Made by a program: the position numbers and the translations under genes. This document shows, piece by piece, positions 33,752-42,558 of a DNA stretch of 64,000 nt (positions within the stretch are counted from its first letter, which is position 1; the number at the start of each line of letters is the position of its first letter). Below the pieces are notes generated by a model that ran no database searches, was not told where the DNA came from, and was given only the letters and a program-made list of their open reading frames with translations. The stretch lies in NCBI RefSeq assembly GCF_002931055.1, contig NZ_PSXX01000008.1:62001-126000 (forward strand). The letters are read 5' to 3'. This stretch comes from Pseudoclavibacter sp. AY1H1. Lineage in GTDB: Bacteria; Actinomycetota; Actinomycetes; Actinomycetales; Microbacteriaceae.

Positions 33752-33838
33752 GCTCGAAGGGTACCGAGCGGTGCGGCCGTCGGGAAGACGTGATCGCGCG
33801 ACCGCGGAACGGCAGACTCAGGCTGGGGAACTGGTCGG

Positions 33839-33952
33839 TCACGACACGATGTGGCGCTGTCGCACCTCGTCGATGAGCTCCACGGTGATGGGTCCCGCGG
33901 TCACCTCGAGCGGAAGACCGAACTCGTCGACGACGGAGACGCCCACCGCCAT
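33839..33952 (-). pseudogene. Possible remnant of a third lipoprotein paralogue (37 codons)
   Basis: A short open frame reads MAVGVSVVDEFGLPLEV...ITVELIDEVRQRHIVS. Its VDEF-x-x-P core and following VE-type strand resemble the end of the repeat unit in the two neighbouring lipoproteins (VDEFEVPPGIEPRGVEV). There is no signal peptide, and a stop codon directly precedes the ATG. It is best seen as a leftover fragment, but a chance frame is possible. Confidence 0.3.
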
Positions 33953-34015
33953 TCAGTCCGACATGGCCTCGCGCTCGGAGATGATCGCCCCACCACCGGT
34001 CGCTAGCCTGGCCTC

Positions 34016-35089
34016 ATGTCCTGGATCCACGCAGCCTCCTTCACGGCGGAGCCCCTCTACTTGAACACCGCGTCGATGGGCCTGCCGCCGAAGGCGACAA
34101 CGGATGCGCTCACGCGGGAGATCGCAGGCTGGAGCGCGGGGCGCCGACAGGCGAACGACTACGACGCCACGGTCACTCGATCGCGGCAGCTCTACGCGGA
34201 GCTCGTACACGTGCCCGCCGCCTGGGTGGCGATCGGCAACCAGGTCTCGCCCCTCGTCGGACTCATCGCAGCCTCGGTCCCGGACGGCGCCGAGGTGCTC
34301 TTCGCGGAGAACGACTTCACGAGCGTCAGCTTCCCGTTCGCGGCCCACGCCGACCGTGGCCTGAGGCTGCGCGAGGTGCCCATGCACACCCTCGCCGAGG
34401 AGATCGGCTCGGACACGGCCTGGGTCGTCGTCTCGGCGGTGCAGTCCTCGACGGGCACCCTCGCCGACCTCGACGCCATCGAAGCGGCGGCGAAGAAGCA
34501 CGGGGCGCGCACCCTCATCGACCTCACGCAGTCCGCCGGGTGGAACGACGTCGACGCGAGCCGCTTCGACGCGACCGTCTGCGCCGCCTACAAGTGGCTG
34601 CTGTGCCCGCGAGGTACCGCCTTCCTGACGCTCGATCCGGAACTGCACGACAGCATCCGCCCGCTCGCCGCGAACTGGTACGCAGGTGAGGACCCGTGGT
34701 CGAGCATCTACGGGCTGCCGCTCCGGCTTGCAGCGGATGCGCGACGCTTCGACGTCTCGCCCGCCTGGCAGGCATGGGTCGGCACGGAGGCCTCGCTCGA
34801 GTTCCTCCTCGGGGTGGGAGCGCCACAACTGGAAGCGCACGCGCTCGAGGTGAGCGCCGCATTCGCGTCGGCGGCGGGACTCCCGGATGCTCGCTCCGCG
34901 ATCCTCGCGCTCGCCCCCGTCGAGGGCGCAACCCAGCAGATCAAGGACACGCTCGAGCACCTCGACGTGATGGCCGCCAACCGCGCCGGTAACTTGCGGC
35001 TGTCCTTCCACGCGCACAACACCGCCGACGAAGTCGAGCCGCTCGGAGAGGCACTGAGAGGCCTCGTGCACATCGTCTCCGGACGCTGA
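34016..35089 (+). CDS. Aminotransferase class V family PLP enzyme
   Basis: This 357-residue fold-type I PLP enzyme of the class V / kynureninase / NifS-like group shows LNTASMGLPPKAT near the start, VVSAVQSSTGTLADLD, TLIDLTQSAGWNDVD (cofactor Asp) and the PLP-lysine segment CAAYKWLLCPRG with Lys193. It has no cysteine-desulfurase active-site loop, so a desulfurase role is unlikely; a lyase or epimerase on an amino acid is possible. The ATG lies 6 nt after TAGCCT, so the transcript is probably leaderless. An exporter gene follows. Confidence 0.87.
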   Translation: MSWIHAASFTAEPLYLNTASMGLPPKATTDALTREIAGWSAGRRQANDYDATVTRSRQLYAELVHVPAAWVAIGNQVSPLVGLIAASVPDGAEVLFAENDFTSVSFPFAAHADRGLRLREVPMHTLAEEIGSDTAWVVVSAVQSSTGTLADLDAIEAAAKKHGARTLIDLTQSAGWNDVDASRFDATVCAAYKWLLCPRGTAFLTLDPELHDSIRPLAANWYAGEDPWSSIYGLPLRLAADARRFDVSPAWQAWVGTEASLEFLLGVGAPQLEAHALEVSAAFASAAGLPDARSAILALAPVEGATQQIKDTLEHLDVMAANRAGNLRLSFHAHNTADEVEPLGEALRGLVHIVSGR

Positions 35090-35121
35090 CGCGGCCTCTC
35101 CCGCGCAATTAGACTCCGGCC

Positions 35122-36807
35122 GTGCGCGGTAAGAACTTCTTCGACAACCTGGCCAGGAAGGTCGGCGGAAAAACCCCGTCGACGACCATCGGGCGCCGCG
35201 CGCAGCGTGCCCTGCTCGCCGAACGCAGCATCCGCGAGGTGCTCGAGCTGGCCGTGCGGGTCGGCGAGACGATGCTCGCGCTCGGTGCCTCCGCGACGGA
35301 CGTGACGGATGCGATCCGCCGCACCACGAAGGCGTTCGGCGTCGACTGCCAGATCGACCTCACCTTCACGTCGATCCTCGTCGTGCACGATGGCGCGAAC
35401 GACGGCGCGGGCATCAGCCTGCTGCGCGTCGTCAACAGCCGCCTCCCCGACTACGACCGCCTCACCCGGGTCATGGAGCTGTCGCGCGAGATCGCGGCCG
35501 ACCCCAACGATATCGACGTCGCCGAGACGATCGACGACCCGGCGAAGCTGGAAGAGGCCCTGAAGCAGCTCGAGTCGTTCCACCAGCGCCTCGACGAGAT
35601 CCTCGTCGCCCCGCAGCGCTTCCGCCGCTCGATGGTCACCGTGTGGCTCGCGCTCATGGCCGGCGGCGTCGGCTTCCTGCTCGGTGGCGGACCGCTCGTC
35701 TGCCTGCTCTCGGCGGCGACGACCGTGATCGTCGACCTCGTCCTCCAAGCTCTGGGCCGCTGGGGGCTCCCCGCCTTCTTCCTGCAGATCGCTGGTGCCG
35801 CTATCGCGACGGGGGTGGCCGTTGGCCTGCTCGCGTTGCTCCCGGTGCTGCCAGTGGAGTTCGCCGCGCTCCCGCCGGCGCTTGTCGTCGCATCCGGGCT
35901 TGTCGTCCTGCTCGCCGGGATGTCATTCGTGGGTGCAGCGGACGACGCCATCAACGGCTTCCCCATCACGGCGATGGGGCGGCTGCTCGAAGTGGTGCTG
36001 CTCACGCTCGGCCTCATCGTCGGCATCGCCGTCGTTCTCGATGTCGCGCGGGGCCTCGGCATCGACCTTCGCCTCGTCGAACGATCCGTGCAGCCGTGGC
36101 CCTCGGCCGTGCAGGTGGTCGGCGCCGCCATCGCAGCCGCGGCGTGGGCGCTCGCGTCCTACGCGACCGTGCGCACCGCCCTGGTCGCCATGGTGTTCGG
36201 CGGAATCGCGTACCTCGGCTACGACATCCTCGTGACAGCCGGAACAGAGCCGCTCGTCGCGACCGCTGTGCCCGCCCTCATCATCGGCGTCCTCGGCGAA
36301 GGCCTCTCACGCAAGCTGCACATCCCCGCCACCATCACCACCGTCTGCGGCACCGTGCCCCTGCTTCCAGGATTGGCCATCTACCAGGGGATGCTCGACA
36401 TCACGTCGAGCTCCTCCTCGGACGACGGCGTGCTGCGACTCGTGCAGGCGGGCTCCATCGGCATCGGCATCGCCGGCGGCGTCACCCTGGGGCGGTTCCT
36501 CGCCCGGCAGTTCCGGCGTCGTCGTCGTGGCGCGCCGCGCGAGGCGAGGGTCATGTCGAAGCGACAGTTCCGAGGAACCGCGACCGCCGGCCCTGAGACA
36601 CGCGCCATGTACGTCATCCCCGACGAGGTCGCCGTCGGCCTCGAGACAGGAATGCTGCGCATCGTCTCGGTCGACGAGGTCGTGGATGCGGTGACCGGCG
36701 CCGCCGCGAAGGGTCCAGATGCGCCAGCTCAGCCGGAGGCGACGGCGCGGCCGACGCATCCCAACGTCGCGCTCAAGCGTGGCGACCTGAACGCTCGCGG
36801 AGAGTGA
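35122..36807 (+). CDS. Threonine/serine exporter (ThrE family)
   Basis: A 561-residue membrane protein with both halves of the ThrE fold: an N-terminal cytosolic and membrane part ([31 protein letters not shown], then five hydrophobic helices) and a C-terminal ThrE_2 part with [15 protein letters not shown]. About ten membrane spans are visible, then a basic Arg-rich cytosolic tail of about 90 residues. Relatives export Thr and Ser. The GTG start is 6 nt after TAGACT, with no Shine-Dalgarno. Its upstream neighbour is an amino-acid-type PLP enzyme. Confidence 0.9.
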   Translation: MRGKNFFDNLARKVGGKTPSTTIGRRAQRALLAERSIREVLELAVRVGETMLALGASATDVTDAIRRTTKAFGVDCQIDLTFTSILVVHDGANDGAGISLLRVVNSRLPDYDRLTRVMELSREIAADPNDIDVAETIDDPAKLEEALKQLESFHQRLDEILVAPQRFRRSMVTVWLALMAGGVGFLLGGGPLVCLLSAATTVIVDLVLQALGRWGLPAFFLQIAGAAIATGVAVGLLALLPVLPVEFAALPPALVVASGLVVLLAGMSFVGAADDAINGFPITAMGRLLEVVLLTLGLIVGIAVVLDVARGLGIDLRLVERSVQPWPSAVQVVGAAIAAAAWALASYATVRTALVAMVFGGIAYLGYDILVTAGTEPLVATAVPALIIGVLGEGLSRKLHIPATITTVCGTVPLLPGLAIYQGMLDITSSSSSDDGVLRLVQAGSIGIGIAGGVTLGRFLARQFRRRRRGAPREARVMSKRQFRGTATAGPETRAMYVIPDEVAVGLETGMLRIVSVDEVVDAVTGAAAKGPDAPAQPEATARPTHPNVALKRGDLNARGE

Positions 36808-36905
36808 CGGTCGGGGCGAGGCATAGAGTCTCCTCGGTCCCGCCGTGCTCTGAGAACCGGAGCAGGCGAGCGAACGACCTCCACGCACATCCCGAAGGAG
36901 CACGA

Positions 36906-37946
36906 ATGACGACCGCGAAGGCCTACGCCGCCCCCTCAGCAACCGAACCGCTCGAGTCCATCACCATCGAGCGCCGCGACGTCGGAGCGAACGACGTGCT
37001 CATCGACATCGCATACTCGGGCATCTGCCACTCCGACATCCACACGGTGCGCGGCGAGTGGGGCCAGGTTCCCTACCCGCTCGCCCCCGGCCACGAGATC
37101 GTGGGCACGGTCGCCGAGGCCGGCTCCGACGTCACCAAGCACAAGGTCGGCGACCGCGTCGGCGTTGGCTGCATGGTCAACTCGTGCCGCGAGTGCGACA
37201 ACTGCAAGGCCGGCTCCGAGCAGTACTGCACCAACGGCAACGTCATGACGTACGGCGGCAAGGACCGCGACGGCAGCATCACGCAGGGCGGATACGCGAC
37301 GAACGTCGTCGTCGACGCCGACTTCGTGCTCAGCGTGCCTGAGAGCATCCCGTACGAGAAGGCCGCCCCGCTGCTCTGCGCCGGTGTCACGACGTACTCG
37401 CCGCTTGCCCACTGGAATGCAGGACCCGGCAAGAAGGTCGCCGTCGTCGGCATGGGCGGCCTCGGCCACATGGCCGTGAAGATCGCGGTCGCCATGGGCG
37501 CCGAAGTCACCGTGCTCTCGCAGACCCTCAGCAAGCAGGAAGACGGACTGCGCTTCGGAGCGAAGCACTACTACGCGACGAGCGACAAGGCCACGTTCTC
37601 GGAGCTGCGGAACACGTTCGACCTCATCATCAACACGGTGAGCGCGAACCTCGAGATCGACCAGTACCTCAACCTGCTGACACTCGACGGCACCATGGTC
37701 TACGTCGGTGCGCCGGCCGAGCCGATCCCCGTGCGCGCGTTCACGCTCTTCAACAACCGCCGCTCCTTCGCAGGATCGACGATCGGGAGCATCCGCGAGA
37801 CGCAGGAGATGCTCGACTTCTGCGCCGAGCACGACATCGCGCCGGAGATCGAGCTCATCGACGCCGCGCAGATCAACGAGGCCTACGAGCGCGTTCTCAA
37901 GTCGGACGTGCGCTACCGCTTCGTGATCGACGCCGCCACGTTCTAG
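36906..37946 (+). CDS. Zinc-dependent alcohol dehydrogenase (cinnamyl-alcohol / YahK-like)
   Basis: A 346-residue medium-chain dehydrogenase. The catalytic zinc site uses Cys41 (CHSD) with His63-Glu64 (GHE); the structural zinc site is Cys94, Cys97, Cys100 and Cys108. The cofactor-binding [15 protein letters not shown] loop and the [15 protein letters not shown] stretch are those of NADP-dependent cinnamyl-alcohol dehydrogenase-like enzymes that reduce aldehydes. AAGGAG precedes the ATG at 36906. The last 16 bases including the stop are repeated 21 bp downstream. Confidence 0.93.
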   Translation: MTTAKAYAAPSATEPLESITIERRDVGANDVLIDIAYSGICHSDIHTVRGEWGQVPYPLAPGHEIVGTVAEAGSDVTKHKVGDRVGVGCMVNSCRECDNCKAGSEQYCTNGNVMTYGGKDRDGSITQGGYATNVVVDADFVLSVPESIPYEKAAPLLCAGVTTYSPLAHWNAGPGKKVAVVGMGGLGHMAVKIAVAMGAEVTVLSQTLSKQEDGLRFGAKHYYATSDKATFSELRNTFDLIINTVSANLEIDQYLNLLTLDGTMVYVGAPAEPIPVRAFTLFNNRRSFAGSTIGSIRETQEMLDFCAEHDIAPEIELIDAAQINEAYERVLKSDVRYRFVIDAATF

Positions 37947-37967
37947 AGCGGCGCCGCCACGTTCTAG
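37931..37967. repeat. Tandem duplication of the alcohol dehydrogenase 3' end
   Basis: CGCCGCCACGTTCTAG, the last codons plus stop of the dehydrogenase, occurs at 37931-37946 and again without change at 37952-37967. The second copy is non-coding. Confidence 0.85.
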
Positions 37968-38011
37968 CGGCGCCGCGGCAGCTCTCCCGCCGGCGCCTGG
38001 CGCGCATCTTC

Positions 38012-38340
38012 AGTTTCGGGATGGCTTTCACGCCTCCGGATGGGTCGCAACCCATCCCGAGGCGTGGAACCCATCCCGAAACTCGTTGCGCGGTGGGCGT
38101 CGTGCCAGCGTTCGTCCTCGATGGACGCCTCCGCGGCCTCGGCGCTGAGTTTCGGGATGGCTTTCGCGCATGCGGGTGGGTTGTAAGTCATCCGGAGGCG
38201 TGGAACCCATCCCGAAACTCGTCGTGCGGCGGGCGTTCCGCAGGGCGTCCGGCCGTGATGCGACGCTGAGTTTCGGGATGGCTTTCGCGCATGCGGATGG
38301 GTTGCAACCCATCCCGAGGCGTGGAACCCATCCCGAATCT
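38012..38340. repeat. Three 72-bp inverted-repeat elements
   Basis: Copies at 38012-38083, 38148-38219 and 38269-38340 each run from AGTTTCGGGATGG to CCATCCCGAAACT (last copy with one change) and contain an inner palindrome, perfect in the third copy (GGATGGGTTGCAACCCATCC). A GCGCGG-GGGCG-like tail follows each. Spacer one (38099-38146) is a partial copy of the 3' end of the gene at 38381. The elements fill the 434-nt gap between the dehydrogenase and the Gfo/Idh gene; nothing else was seen in it. Confidence 0.9.
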
Positions 38341-38380
38341 CGTTGCGCGGTGGGCGTTGGGGCGCAAGCCGTGCCGGCGG

Positions 38381-39562
38381 CTACGCGCGGGCGGGCACGT
38401 CGTGCCAGCGGCCGTCCTCGATGGACGCCTCCGCGGCCTCGACGATCTGCGCGGCGACGAGCCCGTCGGCGACCGACGGAGCGACCTGCCTGCCCGTGAC
38501 GACGCTCTCCAGGAACCGCGCCGCCTCGATGGTCTTGAGGTCGTCGAAGCCCATGCCGGTTCCGCCGCCCGGCTGGAAGCGGTGGAACTCGCCGTGGCCG
38601 GGGGACATGTAGACGGTCGTGTAGCCGTACGGGTTCGACGAGTCGAGGCAGACCTCGAGCTCGTTGAGGCGCTGGAAGTCCCACCGCAGCGAGCCCTTCG
38701 TGCCGTACACCTCGAGGGCGTACTCGGCGCGGGGGCCGCGCATGATGCGGCTGGAGTCCATGATGCCGATCGCGCCGTTGTCGAAGCGCATGAGCAGGGC
38801 GGCGTAGTCCTCGTTCTCCACGGGCTTCAGCTCGCCGGTTCCGGGGGCGGAGCGGTCGACGATGCCCGTGCCCGGGGCTGGGCGCTCGGTGATGAAGGTC
38901 TCGGCGGTCGCGGAGACGCTGCCGATGCGGCCGACGACGTGCTGGGCGAGGTCGAGGCCGTGCGAGAGCAGGTCGCCGAGCACGCCGGATCCGGCGCGCT
39001 CGCGCTCGAATCGCCACGTGAGCGGTGCGAGGGCGTCGGACGAGTAGTCGGCGAGGAGCGCGCCGCGCACGTTCGTGACGCGGCCGATGGCGCCCTCCTC
39101 GATGAGCTGCTTCATGTGGTCGATCGCGGGTGCGTTGCGGTAGTTGAACCCGACAGCCGTGACGATGCCGGCGGCATCCACTGCGGATGCGATGCGCCGC
39201 GAGTCGGACGCATAGCGTCCCATGGGCTTCTCGATCCAGAACGGCTTCCCGGCTTCGGCTGCCGCGATGGCCATCTCGGCGTGCAGGAAGTTGGGGGAGC
39301 AGATCGAGACGACGTCGACCTCTGGGTCCGCGAGCACTTCGTGGTAGTCGGCGACGGTGCGCTCGAAGCCGAGTCGTTCCTCTGCCTGTGAGCGGGCTTC
39401 CGGCACGGGGTCGGCGGCGACGACGAGCCGCGTCTTGATGCCGAGCTCGGGGAAGTGGTCGGGGACGGCTCGGTAGGCGCGCGAGTGGAGGCGACCCATC
39501 CAGCCGACGCTGATGAGGCCGACGCCGATGGTGCGGGGCGTGGTGGTGGTCTGGTCGGTCAT
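38381..39562 (-). CDS. Gfo/Idh/MocA family oxidoreductase
   Basis: This 393-residue dehydrogenase has the Rossmann start GVGLISVGWMGRLHSRAY, the VSICSPNFLHAEMAIAAAEAGKPFWIEKP block with the conserved EKP lysine, AVGFNYRNAPAI, and GDLLSHGLDLAQHVVG holding the catalytic Asp/His pair. Substrate is probably a sugar, inositol or glycoside; no transporter is adjacent. AAAGGAG sets the ATG. The promoter region carries a TTGTCC/GGACAA inverted repeat. A 48-bp piece of its 3' end is found again between the palindromic elements downstream. Confidence 0.92.
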   Translation of the reverse strand: MTDQTTTTPRTIGVGLISVGWMGRLHSRAYRAVPDHFPELGIKTRLVVAADPVPEARSQAEERLGFERTVADYHEVLADPEVDVVSICSPNFLHAEMAIAAAEAGKPFWIEKPMGRYASDSRRIASAVDAAGIVTAVGFNYRNAPAIDHMKQLIEEGAIGRVTNVRGALLADYSSDALAPLTWRFERERAGSGVLGDLLSHGLDLAQHVVGRIGSVSATAETFITERPAPGTGIVDRSAPGTGELKPVENEDYAALLMRFDNGAIGIMDSSRIMRGPRAEYALEVYGTKGSLRWDFQRLNELEVCLDSSNPYGYTTVYMSPGHGEFHRFQPGGGTGMGFDDLKTIEAARFLESVVTGRQVAPSVADGLVAAQIVEAAEASIEDGRWHDVPARA

Positions 39563-39572
39563 GGGAACTCCT

Positions 39573-39606
39573 TTGTCCAGCTTGGAGCTGTCATATGTTC
39601 GGACAA
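39573..39606. promoter_or_regulatory. Candidate operator TTGTCC-N22-GGACAA
   Basis: Two 6-bp inverted half-sites lie just upstream of the Gfo/Idh start; the distal one sits in TGTTCGGACA, itself close to palindromic. Position between promoter and start codon fits a repressor site; the binding protein is unknown. Confidence 0.35.
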
Positions 39607-39707
39607 CGAGACATTTCTACCCGGTGTGGTCGTGTCGTAGCTCTGCGTAACCTTGCGTTACCTGAAGCGTTCAGTTTCGGGTCGAGAGCGCGAGTCATGC
39701 TGTTCCG

Positions 39708-42284
39708 ATGGGTTTCGCCGAAGGACACACATCAGTTGCAGCGCCGGACCGGGTGGTGGTCCGAGGCGCCCGAGAGCACAATCTGCGGGACGTCGATGTC
39801 GATATCCCGCGGGATGCCCTCGTCGCGTTCACGGGGGTCTCGGGCTCGGGGAAGAGCTCGCTCGCGTTCGGGACGCTGTACGCCGAGGCGCAGCGGCGGT
39901 ACTTCGAGTCGGTCGCACCCTACGCACGCCGCCTCATGAACCAGGTCTCGCCGCCCGACGTGGATTCGGTCGAGGGCCTGCCGCCTGCGGTCGCGCTCCC
40001 GCAGCAACGCGGAGGCGGGAGCGCTCGTTCGACGGTCGGGAGCACGTCGACGATCGCGAATGTCGTGCGCATGCTGTTCTCGAGGGTCGGCGTGTATCCG
40101 GAGGGCGCGCCGATGCTGCTCGCGGAGGACTTCTCGGCGAACACCGTGCAGGGTGCCTGCCCGAACTGCCATGGGCTCGGCCGCGTCTACGAGGTGCCCG
40201 AGTCGCTCATGATCCCGGATGCGTCGCTGAGCATCCGCGACGGGGCGATCGCCGCGTGGCCGACGGCCTGGCACGGCAAGCAGCTCCGGGACAGCCTGGT
40301 CTCGCTCGGCTACGACATCGACATCCCGTGGCGCGAGGTTCCCAGCGAGCGCCGGTCGTGGCTGCTGAACACGACGGAGAAGCCGCAGGTGCCGGTGTTC
40401 ACGGGCAGGTCGCCCGCGCAGGTTCGCGCTGCGGTGGCGGCGGGCGACGAGCCCTCGTACATGAGCACGTTCGTCGGCGTGAAGCGGTACGTGCTCGATA
40501 CCTTTGCCAATTCGAAGAGCGAGCGGATGCGCGAGAAGGCGGCCGCGTTCATGGAGAGCGTGCAGTGCCCCTCGTGTCGGGGCACGCGGTTGAAGCCGGA
40601 TGCTCTCGCCGTGACGTTCGAGGGGCTCGACATCACGCAGCTCGCGGCGATGCCGCTGCGCGAGCTGGCCGTGCTGATGGAGCGTGTGCTCGAGCCCGGC
40701 TGGGTGCGGGAGGGGGAGGCGCTTGCCCCGGAGCAGGACCTCGCCGCGCGACGGCTGGCTGGTGAGCTGTGCGCGCGACTCGCGCCGCTCTCGGACCTCG
40801 GTCTGGGCTACCTCTCGCTCGACCGGCAGACGGGGACGCTCTCCGGCGGTGAGCTGCAGCGGCTTCGGCTCGCCAACCAGCTGCTCGCGGGGCTCTTCGG
40901 TGTCGTGTTCGTGCTCGATGAGCCGTCGGCGGGTCTGCATCCTGCCGACACGGAGGCGCTCCTCCGGATCCTGCGCGGGCTCCGCGATCGGGGCAACACG
41001 GTCTTCTACGTCGAGCATTCGCTCGACGTGATCCGCGAGGCGGACTGGATCGTCGACATCGGCCCGGGGGCAGGAGCTTCCGGCGGCCGCATCGTCTACT
41101 CGGGCGCTCTCGAGGGGGTGCGGTCCGCCGAGGAATCGGTGACGCGCCGCTACCTGTTCGACTGCGAGGACTCGCCCAAGCCGAAGCTGCGTGAGGCTCG
41201 GCCCAGGGAGCAGCAGGTGGCGCTCGAGGGTGTGGTGCGCAACAACATCCGCGGACTGTCCGTGGCGTTCCCGCTCGGCTGCCTGACCGCGGTCACGGGG
41301 GTCTCGGGCTCGGGGAAGACGACGCTGGTGAACCAGGCGCTGCCCGACCTGCTCCGCGCGAGTCTCGCGAGTGAGCTGGGCGAGGCCGTCGCCGATGAGG
41401 AGCCGGACGGGGCAGACCCCATGGTCGCCGTCGCGGCGGAGACCACGCGCGGTCGAGCCATCGGCCCGGCCGAGCGGCTCACGCGAATCGTGCAGGTCAG
41501 CCAGGCGCCGATCGGGCGCACGTCACGCTCGAACGTCGCGACCTACACGGGGCTGTTCGACCGCATCCGCTCGCTGTTCGCGGCGACGGATGAGGCGAAG
41601 CGCAGGCGGTACTCGGCGAGCCGATTCTCGTTCAACCTCCCCAGCGGCCGCTGCCCGACGTGCAAGGGCGAGGGGACGATGGAGGTCGAGCTGCTCTTCC
41701 TGCCAACGGTGCAGGCGCCGTGCTCGACCTGCGGCGGGAAGCGCTACAACGCGGAGACGCTGGAGATCGAGTACGAGGGATCGTCGATCGCGGACGTGCT
41801 CGCGATGAGCGTCACCGAGGCGCGGGAGAAGTTCGCCGGTCGGGCGGAGGTGCTCCAGCATCTGGATGCGCTCACCGATGTCGGGCTCGGCTACGTGTCG
41901 CTCGGCCAGCCCGCGCCGGAGCTCTCGGGCGGCGAGGCGCAGCGCGTGAAGCTCGCTGCCGAGCTGCGTCGGGCTCAGCAGGGCGACACCCTCTATCTGC
42001 TCGACGAGCCGACATCAGGGCTGCACCCCGCTGATTCCGATCGCCTCCTCGGGCATCTCCACGACCTCGTCGATCTGGGGAACACCGTCATCCTCGTCGA
42101 GCACGACATGCGCGTCGTCGCCGGCGCGGACTGGGTGATCGACATGGGGCCGGGTGCGGGGGACGAGGGCGGCGAGGTCGTCGCGCAGGGCACGCCGCAG
42201 GAGGTGGCGGCTGCCGACGGCAGCGCGACCGCCCCCTACTTGAAGCTCGCCGTGGAGCGGCTGGCGGCATCCGGGAAGCGCTGA
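39708..42284 (+). CDS. UvrA-like ABC ATPase (short UvrA paralogue)
   Basis: An 858-residue UvrA-family protein with two ABC modules: Walker A GVSGSGKS at 43-50 and GVSGSGKTT near 531, signatures LSGGELQRLRLA and LSGGEAQRVKLA, and CxxC zinc knuckles (CPNCHG, CPSCRG, CPTCKG, CSTCGG). At 858 residues it is about 90 short of classical UvrA, and the loop between the first Walker A and the first zinc knuckle is short, as in UvrA2-type proteins that lack the UvrB-binding domain. Such paralogues are tied to tolerance of DNA-binding drugs. The ATG lies 6 nt after CATGCT. Its last 49 nt overlap tatA on the other strand. Confidence 0.9.
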   Translation: MGFAEGHTSVAAPDRVVVRGAREHNLRDVDVDIPRDALVAFTGVSGSGKSSLAFGTLYAEAQRRYFESVAPYARRLMNQVSPPDVDSVEGLPPAVALPQQRGGGSARSTVGSTSTIANVVRMLFSRVGVYPEGAPMLLAEDFSANTVQGACPNCHGLGRVYEVPESLMIPDASLSIRDGAIAAWPTAWHGKQLRDSLVSLGYDIDIPWREVPSERRSWLLNTTEKPQVPVFTGRSPAQVRAAVAAGDEPSYMSTFVGVKRYVLDTFANSKSERMREKAAAFMESVQCPSCRGTRLKPDALAVTFEGLDITQLAAMPLRELAVLMERVLEPGWVREGEALAPEQDLAARRLAGELCARLAPLSDLGLGYLSLDRQTGTLSGGELQRLRLANQLLAGLFGVVFVLDEPSAGLHPADTEALLRILRGLRDRGNTVFYVEHSLDVIREADWIVDIGPGAGASGGRIVYSGALEGVRSAEESVTRRYLFDCEDSPKPKLREARPREQQVALEGVVRNNIRGLSVAFPLGCLTAVTGVSGSGKTTLVNQALPDLLRASLASELGEAVADEEPDGADPMVAVAAETTRGRAIGPAERLTRIVQVSQAPIGRTSRSNVATYTGLFDRIRSLFAATDEAKRRRYSASRFSFNLPSGRCPTCKGEGTMEVELLFLPTVQAPCSTCGGKRYNAETLEIEYEGSSIADVLAMSVTEAREKFAGRAEVLQHLDALTDVGLGYVSLGQPAPELSGGEAQRVKLAAELRRAQQGDTLYLLDEPTSGLHPADSDRLLGHLHDLVDLGNTVILVEHDMRVVAGADWVIDMGPGAGDEGGEVVAQGTPQEVAAADGSATAPYLKLAVERLAASGKR

Positions 42285-42529
42285 TCCGGGTCCGCTCCTC
42301 GCGGCTGGCTCGGCGTTCCTCCCTTGAGGTGGCCGTCGGTGCTGACCTCCGGAGCGGTCACCGGGGGTGCCTCGGTCGCCTCGGTGTCCAGGTCTCGCAC
42401 CTCAGTCTTGAGGATGCGCATCGACTGTCCGACGCTCTTCGCGAGGGCGGGCAGCTTGGACGCGCCGAAGATGAGCACGATGATGGCGAGCACGGCGAGG
42501 CCGTGCCAGCCGGTGAGATTCGCGAGCAT
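42236..42529 (-). CDS. tatA: Sec-independent translocase TatA/E component
   Basis: A 97-residue protein with one N-terminal membrane helix (GWHGLAVLAIIVLIFGASKLPALAKSVGQSMRILK), the conserved FG hinge and the amphipathic helix typical of TatA, then an acidic, Pro/Thr-rich tail. It would form or extend the pore for folded proteins. Upstream in the same direction is the Tat-signal dioxygenase-fold lipoprotein, so this may be a dedicated TatA copy. No tatB or tatC is nearby. Its 3' end overlaps the UvrA-like gene by 49 nt. Confidence 0.9.
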   Translation of the reverse strand: MLANLTGWHGLAVLAIIVLIFGASKLPALAKSVGQSMRILKTEVRDLDTEATEAPPVTAPEVSTDGHLKGGTPSQPRGADPDQRFPDAASRSTASFK

Positions 42530-42558
42530 GTCGGGATCCTTCGGTTGTCGGTGGTCGA

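Noticed and set aside
38012-38340. Three repeats with intervening sequence as a CRISPR array
   Set aside because: Units are 72 bp with nested palindromes, spacers of 49-64 bp include copied gene DNA, and no cas genes are present.
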